DNA of 64,000 nt from Paraburkholderia domus (lineage in GTDB: Bacteria; Pseudomonadota; Gammaproteobacteria; Burkholderiales; Burkholderiaceae): NCBI RefSeq assembly GCF_905220705.1, contig NZ_CAJNAT010000019.1, positions 1 through 64,000 on the forward strand. Direction: 5' to 3'. A program made the translations under genes and the position numbers. The notes beneath the pieces are model-generated. The model made no database searches and was not told where the DNA came from. It worked only from the letters and a program-made list of their open reading frames with translations. Positions 9,802 through 18,877 of the stretch are shown here, one piece after another; position 1 is the stretch's first letter; each line of letters starts with the position of its first letter.

Positions 9802-10785
9802 TCACTGCTTCGGATACAACCCCAACGTACTCGCATGCAGGCGCGCGAGGCCGAGCAACGCATCCGTGTAAGGCGTCGGCACTTCCGTCAGTTGCCCCAA
9901 TTCACGCACCGCGGCCACGAGCGCATCAAGTTCGACCGCCTTGCCCGCTTGCACATCCTGCAGCATCGAGGTTTTCATCGCACCGAGTTTGAGCGTGACC
10001 TCGTGGCGATCCGCCGGTGCCTGCCCGATCGGAATACCGAAGCGTGCGCCGATCTCCTTTGCTTCCAGCATGATGCTCGTCACAAAGTTGCGCACCAGTT
10101 CGTCGCTGAGAATCCGGTCGGTAGTCGCGCCGGTGATGGCGCTGATCGGATTCATCGTCATGTTGCCCCACAGCTTGTACCAGACATCGCGCTGAATCTG
10201 CTCGGACATCGATGCGTTGAAACCCGCTGCGGCCAGCGTGGCGGTAAGCGCTTTGACTCGTTCGCTCGCTCGCCCCGACGCCTCGCCGACGATCAGCCCA
10301 TTGCCCTGGTGATGCCTGATGACGCCTGGCGATTCGATCAGGCAGCTGGCATGCACCACGCAGCCCACCGTCTGTGCGGTCGGAATCGCCGCGGCGATCG
10401 CGCCGTCAGGATCGATCGACTTCAGCCGCTTGCCGGCGAAATCGCGGCCGAGCCCGTCGCAGAACCACCATGGCACACCATTCATCGCTGTCAACACGGT
10501 CGTTTGCGGGTTCAGCAGCGGCGCGATATGCGCGGCCACCGACGCCATCGCCGGGCCCTTGACCGCCACCACGACGAGGTCCTGCACGCCGAGATCCGCC
10601 GGCTGTTCGCTCGCATTCACCTTCACGGTGTGCGTCACGCCGCCTTCGATCAGGCGCAAGCCGTGCTGCTGCAACGCACTGAGCGTCGCGCCGCGCGCCA
10701 CCACGCTCACGTCGTGGCCGGCCTGCGCAAGCTTCACCCCCATCCAGCCGCCGATCGCACCTGCACCGTAGATTCCTACTTTCAT
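9802..10785 (-). CDS. Ketopantoate reductase (ApbA/PanE)-family oxidoreductase
   Basis: From the ATG at 10785 the product has 327 residues. It starts with the NADP-binding motif GAGAIGG (7-13) and carries the family's helical domain with the lysine/asparagine motif YKLWGNMTMNPISAITG near residues 205-220. The family reduces 2-keto acids such as ketopantoate. The frame is open up to 11106 but that part overlaps the previous gene and has no family match. As third gene of an operon with an aminotransferase and a class II aldolase it probably serves a catabolic or side pathway rather than housekeeping pantothenate synthesis; this is inference. Confidence 0.85.
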   Translation of the reverse strand: MKVGIYGAGAIGGWMGVKLAQAGHDVSVVARGATLSALQQHGLRLIEGGVTHTVKVNASEQPADLGVQDLVVVAVKGPAMASVAAHIAPLLNPQTTVLTAMNGVPWWFCDGLGRDFAGKRLKSIDPDGAIAAAIPTAQTVGCVVHASCLIESPGVIRHHQGNGLIVGEASGRASERVKALTATLAAAGFNASMSEQIQRDVWYKLWGNMTMNPISAITGATTDRILSDELVRNFVTSIMLEAKEIGARFGIPIGQAPADRHEVTLKLGAMKTSMLQDVQAGKAVELDALVAAVRELGQLTEVPTPYTDALLGLARLHASTLGLYPKQ

Positions 10786-10861
10786 CGCTTCAGTCCTTGC
10801 ATTAATCCTTGGGTCAATCTTCGCCTCAGTTCCCGTCTCAGCTCTCGCGTTAATCCCCGCT

Positions 10862-11653
10862 TTAATCCTTATAGCTCGCGTCGATGCGATCCACGCGCCG
10901 CACCAACGCATCGAATACATCCTGTCCCGCACCGTGCCGCGGATCGAACTGCAATGAGTCGCGTGAGCAGCGGATCGCCACTTCTTCCGGCACCGGCCGC
11001 GCGCGGCCCATCGAGAACGTAGCCATCTGGATTTCGCACGCGCGATTGAGCGTCCACAGAATAGCGAAAGTCTGCGGCAATGTATGGCCCCATGCCAGCA
11101 GGCCATGGTTGCGCAAAATCACCGCCTGCCGGTTGCCGATATGTTCGAGCAGACGCGGCCCTTCTTCCGCATGCACCGTGATGCCTTCAAAGTCGTGATA
11201 CGCGATGCGGTCGTGCAACTGTGCGCTATAGAAGTTGGTTTGCTCCAGCCCATCTTCGAGACACGCCACCGCGACGCCGGCCGTGGTATGCGTGTGCATC
11301 ACGCAATGCGCGTCGGCTAAGCCTTCGTGAATCGCCGCATGCACGACGAAACCCGCGGGATTCACCGGATACGGCGAGTTATCGAGCACGCGGCCTTGCG
11401 CGTCGATCTTCACGAGATTGCTTGCTGTCACTTCGCTGTAGTGCAGGCCGAACGGATTGATCAGGAATTGGCGCTCGCCGCCGCTGACGCTCGCCGGCAC
11501 ACGCAACGTGATGTGGTTGTAGATCATCTCGGTCCAGCCGAGCATATCGAAGATGCGGTAGCACGCCGCCAGTTGCACGCGCGCCTGCCATTCGTCGGGA
11601 TGCATCGCGGCGGACTTCGGCGGGCTCACCGGTTGCATTTCAAGAGTCGTCAT
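10862..11653 (-). CDS. Class II aldolase/adducin-family protein
   Basis: From ATG 11653, preceded by GGAGA, the product has 263 residues. It carries the zinc-binding histidines of class II aldolases (MHTHTTAGVAVAC) and the NHGLLAWG motif. The family includes fuculose- and ribulose-phosphate aldolases and many unassigned members that act on small hydroxy-keto acids. It lies 73 bases after the aminotransferase gene and 76 bases before the reductase gene on the same strand, so the three look like one operon. The substrate is unknown. Confidence 0.85.
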   Translation of the reverse strand: MTTLEMQPVSPPKSAAMHPDEWQARVQLAACYRIFDMLGWTEMIYNHITLRVPASVSGGERQFLINPFGLHYSEVTASNLVKIDAQGRVLDNSPYPVNPAGFVVHAAIHEGLADAHCVMHTHTTAGVAVACLEDGLEQTNFYSAQLHDRIAYHDFEGITVHAEEGPRLLEHIGNRQAVILRNHGLLAWGHTLPQTFAILWTLNRACEIQMATFSMGRARPVPEEVAIRCSRDSLQFDPRHGAGQDVFDALVRRVDRIDASYKD

Positions 11654-11726
11654 CAGGGTCTCCGTTGTTATCGTTCGCTTTTCATTCGCGATGTTCGCTA
11701 TGCTCGGCCGTTGCGCGTAGCGGCCG

Positions 11727-12926
11727 TTATGCGCCCGCCACCACCGCCGCAATCGACGACGCCACATAGCCCGCGTTACGCGCATTCAATCCGGCGACGC
11801 ACATGCGCCCCGACCGCAGCACATACACGGCGTATTCGCTGCGCAAGCGCTCGACCTGAGCTTCGCTCAAGCCCGTGTAGGTGAACATGCCGCGTTGCGC
11901 GACGTAACGCGCGCGCATCACTTCATCGACGTGACCTGCCAGGCCTTCGTGAATCGTGCCGCGCATGGCGAGAATCCGTTCGCGCATGGTGGCAAGCTCC
12001 GCTTCCCATGACGCGCGCAAGGACGGGTCCGACAGCACATTGGCGACGAGGCGTGCGCCGTGCGTGGGCGGATTGCTGTAGTTGGCACGCACCGCCGACA
12101 TCAATTGCCCGAGCACGCGAGCCGCCTCTTCCTTGCTCTTGCACACCACGCTCAATGCGCCGCAACGCTCGCCGTACAGCGAGAAATTCTTCGAAAACGA
12201 ATTGGCGGCGATCAACGGCACACCCGCATCGGCGAGCAGGCGCACGCAGGCGGCGTCCTCCTCGAGGCCGGCGCCGAAACCTTGATATGCCATGTCGACA
12301 AACGCAATCAGTTTGCGGCGCTGCAACACCGGCACCAGTTCCGCCCATTGCGCCGGGCTGAGGTCGACGCCGGTCGGGTTGTGACAGCACGCGTGCAGCA
12401 GCACGATGCTCCGCTCCGGCAAGCGGCCGATCGTGTCGATCATGTCAGCGAAACGCAGGCCACCGGTGTGTTCGTCGTAATAGGGATAGGTGTTGACCGT
12501 GAGGCCCGCGCTTTCGAACACCACACGATGGTTTTCCCAACTCGGATCGCTGATCCATATCTGCGAGGCCGGGAAATAACGCTTCAGAAAATCCGCGCCG
12601 ACTTTCAGTGCACCGGAGCCGCCGATGGTTTGCAAGGTCGCGATCCGGCCCGCCGCACGCGCTTCGTTGTCCGCGCCGAACACCAGCGCCTGTGCTGCGT
12701 CGCGGTAGAGCGGCAGGCCTGCCATGGGCAGGTAGGAGCGCGGCCCGATCGAGCCGAGGAGCGCGGTTTCAGCCAGCCGCACGGCGTCCATCACCGGCAG
12801 CTTGCCGGCGTCGTCGAAATAGATGCCGATGCTCAGGTTGACCTTGTTGGGCCGCGGATCAAGTTGAAAATCTTCGTTCAGGCTCAGAATCGGGTCGCCC
12901 GGATAGGCGGGAATATGGTCGAACAT
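11727..12926 (-). CDS. tyrB: Aromatic/aspartate aminotransferase (TyrB-like)
   Basis: This is a 399-residue class I PLP aminotransferase. It has the family's N-terminal stretch with PGDPIL and VNLSIGIYFDD, the YLPMAGL motif, HACCHNPTGVDLSPAQW, and the PLP-lysine context NSFSKNFSLYGERCGAL (Lys near residue 247). It would interconvert aromatic amino acids or aspartate with their keto acids using 2-oxoglutarate. ATG 12926 gives the usual length; the open frame continues to 13751 without homology. It is first in the minus-strand operon and divergent from a LysR gene, which probably controls it. Confidence 0.88.
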   Translation of the reverse strand: MFDHIPAYPGDPILSLNEDFQLDPRPNKVNLSIGIYFDDAGKLPVMDAVRLAETALLGSIGPRSYLPMAGLPLYRDAAQALVFGADNEARAAGRIATLQTIGGSGALKVGADFLKRYFPASQIWISDPSWENHRVVFESAGLTVNTYPYYDEHTGGLRFADMIDTIGRLPERSIVLLHACCHNPTGVDLSPAQWAELVPVLQRRKLIAFVDMAYQGFGAGLEEDAACVRLLADAGVPLIAANSFSKNFSLYGERCGALSVVCKSKEEAARVLGQLMSAVRANYSNPPTHGARLVANVLSDPSLRASWEAELATMRERILAMRGTIHEGLAGHVDEVMRARYVAQRGMFTYTGLSEAQVERLRSEYAVYVLRSGRMCVAGLNARNAGYVASSIAAVVAGA

Positions 12927-13098
12927 GGCAATTCCTTGAGTGGAGCCCCGCATGTGGCTTGCGTGCGGCCTGCGTATACCCTGGATGTGGACGGTTGCAG
13001 TCTGGTCGTAGCCGCGTGGGCGAGACGGAAGTCTAAGCGGGTTTCCAGCTTCGCGTCGACCAGGACGAGTGTCGGCCAATCGCTCGCTGCATACAATC

Positions 13099-13116
13099 AA
13101 TCGATTTTTCACGATT
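13099..13116. promoter_or_regulatory. Inverted repeat, candidate LysR-type operator
   Basis: AATCG and CGATT flank an 8-base spacer. The site lies 27 bases before the LysR gene and inside the divergent region shared with the tyrB-like operon, which is where LysR proteins usually bind. No footprint-level proof is possible from sequence. Confidence 0.4.
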
Positions 13117-13142
13117 AGTAAGTTTTTCTTTAGAATCGCCTG

Positions 13143-14084
13143 ATGCCACTCACACGCGTCACCATCCGTCAGTTCGAAGCCTTTCTCGCCATCGTCGATT
13201 TGCACAGCATCGGCGCGGCGGCGGAACGGCTCGGGCTGACCTCGTCGGCGGTCAGCCAGTTGCTGGCCGAACTGGAAACGGAACTGGGCTTTCGTCTCTT
13301 TGACCGTACGACGCGGCGCGTCAATCTGTCGAGCGCGGGGCAGGATTTTCTGTCGTCGGCCGAATCGGTGTTGCGCTATGTACGCGCCGCCGCCCAATCC
13401 GCCGATGACATCCGCAATCGCGCGGCCGGCATCGTGCGAGTCGGCGCGCCGCTGGTGCTCGCGGCGACCGCGTTGCCGGCTGCCATCGCCGAATATGCGC
13501 GCGACAAACCAAAGGTGGTCGTGCGCATTTGCGACACCGTGGTCGAACAACTGGTGGAGCGCGTGGAAAGCGGCGACGTGGATCTGGCGATCGGTCCGGA
13601 TCGCCAGAGCGGCACGCGGGTGCGTTGCGATCCGGCCTTCGCGAGCCCGTGGGTGATGTGGTGCGCGCCGACGCACCCGTTGAACGCGCGGCGCCGGGTG
13701 CAGTGGCAACATTTGCGCGACGTGCCGATTGTCGCCACCGGCCGCGATCACGAGCGCGCAGTCGAACAGATGCTGGCTAATTTGCCAATAGAGGCGCGCA
13801 TCATTCCGGTGGATGTGGTGGACAACGTCACGACGGCGTTCGGCCTGGCTTCACAAGGGCTTGCCGTGACGCTCGCGCCCGCCTATGTTGCGCCGCTCGC
13901 GCGAACCTTCGGGCTGGTGATGAAGCGGATCGTCGATCCTGAAACGATCCGCGAAGTTTGCGTGTATCGCTCGACCGAACGTGCGTTGTCACCGCCCGCG
14001 GACGGTTTCGCGGAATTCATCATGCCGTGGCTGAAGCGCTGGGATCGTGAAACGCAGGCCGATGCGCGGGTTAAGCGCGGGTGA
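13143..14084 (+). CDS. LysR-family transcriptional regulator
   Basis: This is a 313-residue LysR regulator. The winged HTH is at about residues 6-65 (FEAFLAIVDLHSIGAAAERL, then SAVSQLLAELETELGFRLFDR). It is followed by a periplasmic-binding-protein-like effector domain (RVGAPLVLAATALPAAIAEY onwards). It is transcribed away from the tyrB-like/aldolase/reductase operon with a shared 216-base promoter region, so it most likely regulates that operon. The effector is unknown. Confidence 0.88.
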   Translation: MPLTRVTIRQFEAFLAIVDLHSIGAAAERLGLTSSAVSQLLAELETELGFRLFDRTTRRVNLSSAGQDFLSSAESVLRYVRAAAQSADDIRNRAAGIVRVGAPLVLAATALPAAIAEYARDKPKVVVRICDTVVEQLVERVESGDVDLAIGPDRQSGTRVRCDPAFASPWVMWCAPTHPLNARRRVQWQHLRDVPIVATGRDHERAVEQMLANLPIEARIIPVDVVDNVTTAFGLASQGLAVTLAPAYVAPLARTFGLVMKRIVDPETIREVCVYRSTERALSPPADGFAEFIMPWLKRWDRETQADARVKRG

Positions 14085-14167
14085 TCTTTCACGCAAATTC
14101 AATTGCGCTTCCGCTGCCCGTCGACTGCGTCGCAGTCAATCTATGACCGCGACTTCAGCGCGCCGGA

Positions 14168-14983
14168 TCAGGACCGTTCAGGCAGCAGACATAGCGCGAA
14201 CAGCTGGCGTTGGCTGGAGATACCGAGCCGCGCATAAGCACGCTTCTGATACGTAATCACGCTGGTGGCCTTGATGCCCATGTGCTCGGCGATCTCGGCA
14301 GCGCTTGCACCTTCGAGTGTGCCACGCAACACGTCGATCTCGCGCGGCGTAAGCGCCGGGCAGGCGCGTCTGACGCGCGCCAGCATCGCGGCTGCTGTAC
14401 CTTGCTGATGCTGCCCGTTGAGTGCGTAATGGCTTTTCGCGGCGTGCGCGAACAGATGCGCCACGCTTTCCACGTGCTCAAGCTCGCCGGGCTGGAACAT
14501 GCCGTAGGCGCTGTCACGATACAGATTGATCGACAGCCAGACGCTTTCCATGGGTTGCAGGAGCAACGATAGCCGGTCGGACACGTTGGGCTGCGCATAG
14601 CAGGCGGCGCGATAGGCTTCGTTTTCGATCTCCACGCTTTGCTGCTGGTGCAGCTCTAATGCTTCATGCTGCCTGGCTTGCGGGCGATCGATGATGGCAC
14701 GGTTGCCGTCGAGAGCATAAAAATGCGTAGCGTAGCGGTCGGCGACATCACGCAGAAAGCGCCCGCCGCGATGATCGGCGGCGGAGACGGTGCGCGGCCT
14801 CGCGTCGAATTCGTAGGCGAAGATCGTGCACTGCGAAACGGGAAGCGTGTCGCCAACGGTTTTCAGAATGCTTGCAGCAAGTGCGTCCGGGTCGGCATGT
14901 GAGATCGACATGACGAGGTCGGTAACACGCGAAGTGTTGATGTGCCCGCTGCGAGGCGATGGGGATATGCGCCAGGAACGCAT
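14168..14983 (-). CDS. LuxR-family HTH regulator
   Basis: The C-terminal 65 residues are a LuxR/FixJ-type HTH (CPALTPREIDVLRGTLEG, then SAAEIAEHMGIKATSVITY). The N-terminal 200 residues form a sensor-like domain of unknown ligand (SQCTIFAYEFD, LQPMESVWLSINLYRD). It is not a quorum-sensing autoinducer domain that I recognise, and no luxI gene is nearby. The start is uncertain: ATG 14983 (271 aa) is given here, ATG 14911 (247 aa) is possible, and the frame is open to a TTG at 15061. No good ribosome-binding site decides between them. Confidence 0.75.
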   Translation of the reverse strand: MRSWRISPSPRSGHINTSRVTDLVMSISHADPDALAASILKTVGDTLPVSQCTIFAYEFDARPRTVSAADHRGGRFLRDVADRYATHFYALDGNRAIIDRPQARQHEALELHQQQSVEIENEAYRAACYAQPNVSDRLSLLLQPMESVWLSINLYRDSAYGMFQPGELEHVESVAHLFAHAAKSHYALNGQHQQGTAAAMLARVRRACPALTPREIDVLRGTLEGASAAEIAEHMGIKATSVITYQKRAYARLGISSQRQLFALCLLPERS

Positions 14984-15067
14984 GATAAAGGCGAGGCCGG
15001 AGTGCTTGGGTTTCGGTCCGGCAAGCGTAGCACAATGGCGCATTGCGCCTGCTGCGGACAAAAAAAG

Positions 15068-15958
15068 CTACAGCGCCCCCAATTTGACAGCAAGAAAATC
15101 GACCAGCAGCCGCGTTCTCTGCGGCAACCGTCGCGTCTTCGCCCACATTGCATGCAATGGCAGGGGTGCAAGCTGAAAATCCGTCAACAAAACCTCAACC
15201 CGTCCTGCCTCCACCCACTCCTGAACCTGCCAGAACGCAGCAACCCCGATCCCCATCCCGCCCAGCACACCGGCGTTCACCGCAGCCACCTGATTGCTGT
15301 CAAAGCGCCCCGCTACGTTCACCGTAATCTCGTTTCCATCGGAAGATGTCAACACCCACCGCCCGGGATGGGGCACACCCGTTCGTACGACGCAATCGTG
15401 TCTCGCCAGATCCTGCGGATGCGACGGTCTGCCGTGTTCGGCAAGATAAGCCGGCGCGGCGAACACCACCCGCCGAAGCGTGCCGATCCGTCGTGCCACC
15501 AGCCGTGAATCAGGCGTTTCGCCGATGCGAATTGTCACATCCGCACCGGTCTCGACCGGATCGCGATACTCGTCGCTCAGATCGAGTGACAACTCCAGTT
15601 GCGGATGACGCTGCAAAAACTCCGCGGCGAGCGGCGCGATGAATTGCGGTCCGAATAGCGTCGGTGCATTGATACGCAATCGGCCGGTGAGCCGGTGCGC
15701 TTCCTCGGCGAGTTCGGTGCGCGCCAGTTCGAGTTCGGTCAGCGCGCCTTTGACGCGTTCGTAAAAGCGCATGCCGGCCGCGCTCGGTTGCGAAGTGCGT
15801 GTGGTTCGAACGACCAGGGTCGATCCGTGCGACCGCTCAAGCACCTGCAGCGACCGGCTGACTGCCTGCAACGACCGGCCAAGCCGGCGCGCGGCGCTCG
15901 TCAGACTACCCTCCTCGACGATCGCCACCAAGGTTTCCAGATCGCGCAATGCATCCAT
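15068..15958 (-). CDS. LysR-family regulator (divergent from MFS pump)
   Basis: From ATG 15958 the product has 296 residues, with HTH at residues 1-60 (MDALRDLETLVAIVEEGS, RRLGRSLQAVSRSLQVLE) and a substrate-binding domain after it. It belongs to the large group of LysR proteins with the effector-domain motif GADVTIRIG. It is divergent from the MFS gene beginning at 16066 with 107 bases between, a typical regulator/efflux arrangement. Confidence 0.87.
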   Translation of the reverse strand: MDALRDLETLVAIVEEGSLTSAARRLGRSLQAVSRSLQVLERSHGSTLVVRTTRTSQPSAAGMRFYERVKGALTELELARTELAEEAHRLTGRLRINAPTLFGPQFIAPLAAEFLQRHPQLELSLDLSDEYRDPVETGADVTIRIGETPDSRLVARRIGTLRRVVFAAPAYLAEHGRPSHPQDLARHDCVVRTGVPHPGRWVLTSSDGNEITVNVAGRFDSNQVAAVNAGVLGGMGIGVAAFWQVQEWVEAGRVEVLLTDFQLAPLPLHAMWAKTRRLPQRTRLLVDFLAVKLGAL

Positions 15959-15992
15959 CGCCGATTCTCCCGTTTTTCGTGAGGATGTATCC

Positions 15993-16007
15993 AATTCAGT
16001 GCGAATT
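15993..16007. promoter_or_regulatory. Palindrome AATTC-N5-GAATT, candidate operator
   Basis: A perfect inverted repeat sits in the middle of the 107-base gap between the divergent LysR and MFS genes. LysR binding is inferred from position. Confidence 0.4.
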
Positions 16008-16065
16008 GTGTTCGTCAGACGTGAGAGTAGCATTCATTCAACTTCACTTGACAGCTAGCCCGACG

Positions 16066-17292
16066 ATGGACTCTCCCACGATTCAATGCTCGACGGCATC
16101 CCAAACGGCTACGCCGCCGGCACACAGCGTTCCGACCGCCCGCTTCGCCGCGATGGTCGCGGTCGCCGTGCTGCCCTTGTATGCGTCACAAACGTTGATC
16201 GGCCCACTCAATGTCTCGCTGCATCTCGGGGCATGGACCACGCTCGTCACCGCATTGACGCTGTTCGGCTATGCGGTCGGCCTCGTCGGGCTCGTCCCGC
16301 TGATCGACCGCTTGCCCAATCGGCCCTTGATTGCCGCAACGTTGTTCGCGCAGATTGCGTGTCTCGCACTGGCCGCTGTCGCGCCGCTCGCTCCGGTGTT
16401 TCTGGCGGCATCGTTCGCTGTCGGCGTGACATCGAGCGTCGTGCAGATGCTGGTGCCCGCAGCAGCATCACTCGCGCCACCGGCTTCGCGCGGCAAAGTC
16501 GTCGGCAATGTGATGAGCGGCCTGATGCTCGGCATTCTGTTATCGCGGCCGCTTGCCAGTGTGATTGGCGGCGCACTCGGCTGGCGTGCGTTTTATGCAA
16601 CCGATGCCCTGCTGCTCGCCGCCGTCACGCTCGCCGTGGTGCCGCGTTTGCCGGATAGCCGCCCTGTCGGCGCGCCGCCCTATGCCGCGTTACTGACGTC
16701 GATGGCGCGATTGCTGGCGCATGAACCGGTGCTGCGCCGCCGGGCTCTCTATCAAGGCCTGCTAATGGCCGGTTTCAATGCGTTCTGGAGCAGTGTTGCT
16801 ATCGTCCTGACCCGTGCGCCGCTCGGTCTGAACAGCACCTCCGTCGCGCTCTTTGCGTTAGCGGGCGGCGGTAGCGTGTTCATCGCACCGTTGGCGGGCC
16901 GTGCCGGCGACAGGGGCTGGTCGAAGCCCGCCAGCATGCTCGCTCATGCGGTCGCCATCGCGGCCGCTCTGATGGCGGCATTGGCGTTGACCTCGGGTGT
17001 GTCGCGTGCCGCTTCGATCGCCATGCTGGCCGTAGCTGCGTTCTTTATCGACGGTGGCGTAATCGCCGATCAGGCGCTTGGCCGCCGCGCGATCAATCTG
17101 CTCGCGCCCGAATCGCGTGGCCGGGTGAACGGGCTCTATACAGGGCTCTTTTTCATCGGCAGCGCGATAGGCGCCACCATCGCCGGGCCGGCGCTCGCGC
17201 GTTGGGGTTGGCCGGGTGTATGTGTCGCGGCATTGGGCTTTTTTGCCGCGGCAGCGGGACTGCATCTGCGCGACAGTTCGCGCGCCGCATGA
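16066..17292 (+). CDS. MFS transporter (12-TM, sugar-efflux/drug-export type)
   Basis: This is a 408-residue major facilitator protein with about 12 hydrophobic helices and the GxVGxxPLIDRLPNR-type loop 2-3 signature (LVGLVPLIDRLPNRPLI). ATG 16066 is used because the upstream open frame is not hydrophobic and overlaps the regulator's start. It probably exports a small molecule sensed by the divergent LysR regulator. The substrate is unknown. Confidence 0.85.
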   Translation: MDSPTIQCSTASQTATPPAHSVPTARFAAMVAVAVLPLYASQTLIGPLNVSLHLGAWTTLVTALTLFGYAVGLVGLVPLIDRLPNRPLIAATLFAQIACLALAAVAPLAPVFLAASFAVGVTSSVVQMLVPAAASLAPPASRGKVVGNVMSGLMLGILLSRPLASVIGGALGWRAFYATDALLLAAVTLAVVPRLPDSRPVGAPPYAALLTSMARLLAHEPVLRRRALYQGLLMAGFNAFWSSVAIVLTRAPLGLNSTSVALFALAGGGSVFIAPLAGRAGDRGWSKPASMLAHAVAIAAALMAALALTSGVSRAASIAMLAVAAFFIDGGVIADQALGRRAINLLAPESRGRVNGLYTGLFFIGSAIGATIAGPALARWGWPGVCVAALGFFAAAAGLHLRDSSRAA

Positions 17293-17324
17293 TCGATGTT
17301 ACGAACGATTCAAGGAGCATGCTC

Positions 17325-17521
17325 GTGACATCCACACGTACCGGGATGCGCTATCACAGCATCGAGATCGACGGTCTCGACATTTTCTATCGCGAAGCGG
17401 GACCGCGCGATGCGCCGGTCATCCTGTTGCTGCACGGCTTCCCGTCGTCGTCGCGAATGTACGAGACGCTGATGCCGCTGCTCGCGCGAGATTACCGGCT
17501 GATCGCGCCGGACTACCAGAC
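17325..17521 (+). pseudogene. Alpha/beta hydrolase, truncated after about 65 codons
   Basis: A ribosome-binding site (AAGGAG, 17312-17317) is followed seven bases later by GTG 17325. The frame encodes a clear alpha/beta-hydrolase N-terminus: IDGLDIFYREAGP, VILLLHGFPSSSRMYE (oxyanion-hole region) and YRLIAPDYQ. Homology stops there. The same frame runs on to 17693 but is then only the antisense of the OmpV-type gene, whose stop is at 17562. The nucleophile elbow, acid and histidine are all missing, so the enzyme cannot be active. A rearrangement or deletion with a junction near 17520-17560 is the likely cause. Confidence 0.75.
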
Positions 17522-17561
17522 GAATGTCGAGCGGTATCCACTGTCCAGCAGAAACCCTGCA

Positions 17562-18458
17562 TCAGAAGCGGTAATTGATAGAGACATCGGCCACACCGGT
17601 TGCCCTGCTATGCGTAATCGGACTATTGCCCGCGCTGCCGACCAGTTGTTCGAATGCTCCGTCGGCGGTGGCAAACCAGTGCTTGTCGAATAGCCACACG
17701 GCGCTGATGCCGAAACCCACCGACTTGAAACCCGCGCTCGCGTGATACTCCGAGTACTGAGAGTGCGCCGCCTGGTTCTGATTCACACCGTACCAGCTGT
17801 TCATGTAGTTGGAGTCAGCGAGTGTCACGTTCGGCCCAGCGAACCAGAAGAATTTTTTGGTGCTGCCCGGCATCGGCAGATAGGCGCCTAGATCGCCGAT
17901 CCAGCCGTTCGAGCCGCCGAAATAGCGTCGGATGTCGGCGCGCAGCACGAGTGGGAAATCCTTCGACACGACATATTCTCCGGAGAGTTTGACGCCCGGC
18001 GCCGGATTGATGTTGCCGAGCCCGTTCAACTCCTCCGGATCGTCGTGCCCGCGACGCCCGAGATCGTAGACCGCCGCGAGACTCGCACGCCAGTTCTGCC
18101 CTTGCGCAAAGTTGACCCCAAGACCTTCGCCGCTCGAAAAGAAGAATAGGTCCTTGTAGCGCACATCAATGCTCGGACCGGCCATCACGTGATATCTGTC
18201 GGAGCCTTCATAACGCGGCTGGAACGACATCGCCGCGCCGAATCGCACCTGCCAGTCCGGGATATTTGGCTGCCACAGCTTCTGCAGCGGAATGCCCACG
18301 GAGTACTGCCATTCGCCCAACGGCGAAGGCGTTTGGGCCAGGACCGAACCGGGAAGAACGCCGATACCGCCGAGGGCCAAGGCGACCAGAGAAGTTGCCG
18401 CGATACCTGTTTGCTTTTTGCGAATCTTGCCGATCCATTTTCTGCGGCTGTTCAGCAC
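17562..18458 (-). CDS. MipA/OmpV-family outer-membrane protein
   Basis: From GTG 18458, with GGAGG five bases upstream, the product has 298 residues. A signal peptide (residues about 1-43, a basic stretch then SLVALALGGIGVLPGSVLAQ) is followed by an outer-membrane beta-barrel of the MipA/OmpV type. Typical features are RYEGSDRYHVMAGPSIDVRY, GLGVNFAQGQNW, and a C-terminal strand ending in Phe (GVADVSINYRF). Family members have been linked to murein enzymes or porin-like roles; the role here is open. Its 3' end lies next to the broken hydrolase gene. Confidence 0.85.
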   Translation of the reverse strand: MLNSRRKWIGKIRKKQTGIAATSLVALALGGIGVLPGSVLAQTPSPLGEWQYSVGIPLQKLWQPNIPDWQVRFGAAMSFQPRYEGSDRYHVMAGPSIDVRYKDLFFFSSGEGLGVNFAQGQNWRASLAAVYDLGRRGHDDPEELNGLGNINPAPGVKLSGEYVVSKDFPLVLRADIRRYFGGSNGWIGDLGAYLPMPGSTKKFFWFAGPNVTLADSNYMNSWYGVNQNQAAHSQYSEYHASAGFKSVGFGISAVWLFDKHWFATADGAFEQLVGSAGNSPITHSRATGVADVSINYRF

Positions 18459-18817
18459 CAGAAACCTCCGTTTCTCGCGTATCGCGAAGGGGTTTATGTT
18501 CCTGCCAGATGTCGGCAATGTGTATTGCAAATACATCCGGGCAACCGCCGCAATGCTACGCGCGGCATGTAATTCTTTCAGCAGACGACACGAATTCCCG
18601 GCAAACCGCATTATTCGAAACTGGTGCCGCCCCGTAATTGGGGCCTTTGTGCGAACAAAAACGTGCAAAAGATTTGCCGACGCACGCTGCCGCGCAAAAT
18701 GCGGGCCAGGTCGCTGGAGAGTCGGCGCAGATCAGGGCAATAGAAGGACAGACCAACGGCCGCTGACAAGCGCGCCGTGGCGATGATGACGGGCAGAATA
18801 CAGGTACAAAAAGACTT
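18459..18817. other. Intergenic stretch upstream of the OmpV-type gene
   Basis: About 360 bases separate the OmpV-type start from the msrA terminator. I see no convincing gene. It should hold the promoter of the OmpV-type gene; no clear -10/-35 pair stood out. Confidence 0.5.
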
Positions 18818-18842
18818 CAGGCGCCGCGCAACGCGGCGCCTG
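18811..18842 (-). terminator. Intrinsic terminator after msrA
   Basis: An 11-bp perfect GC stem (18818-18828 with 18832-18842, loop CAA) is followed on the minus strand by AAGTCTTTTTG, downstream of the msrA stop. Confidence 0.75.
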
Positions 18843-18877
18843 AGAGCAGGATTGGGTTGTCAGCGACGCTCGTCGCT

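Noticed and set aside
10786..11106. N-terminal extension of the ketopantoate reductase-like gene
   Set aside because: It overlaps the aldolase gene and the translated stretch is a low-complexity repeat; ATG 10785 gives the standard NADP-binding start.
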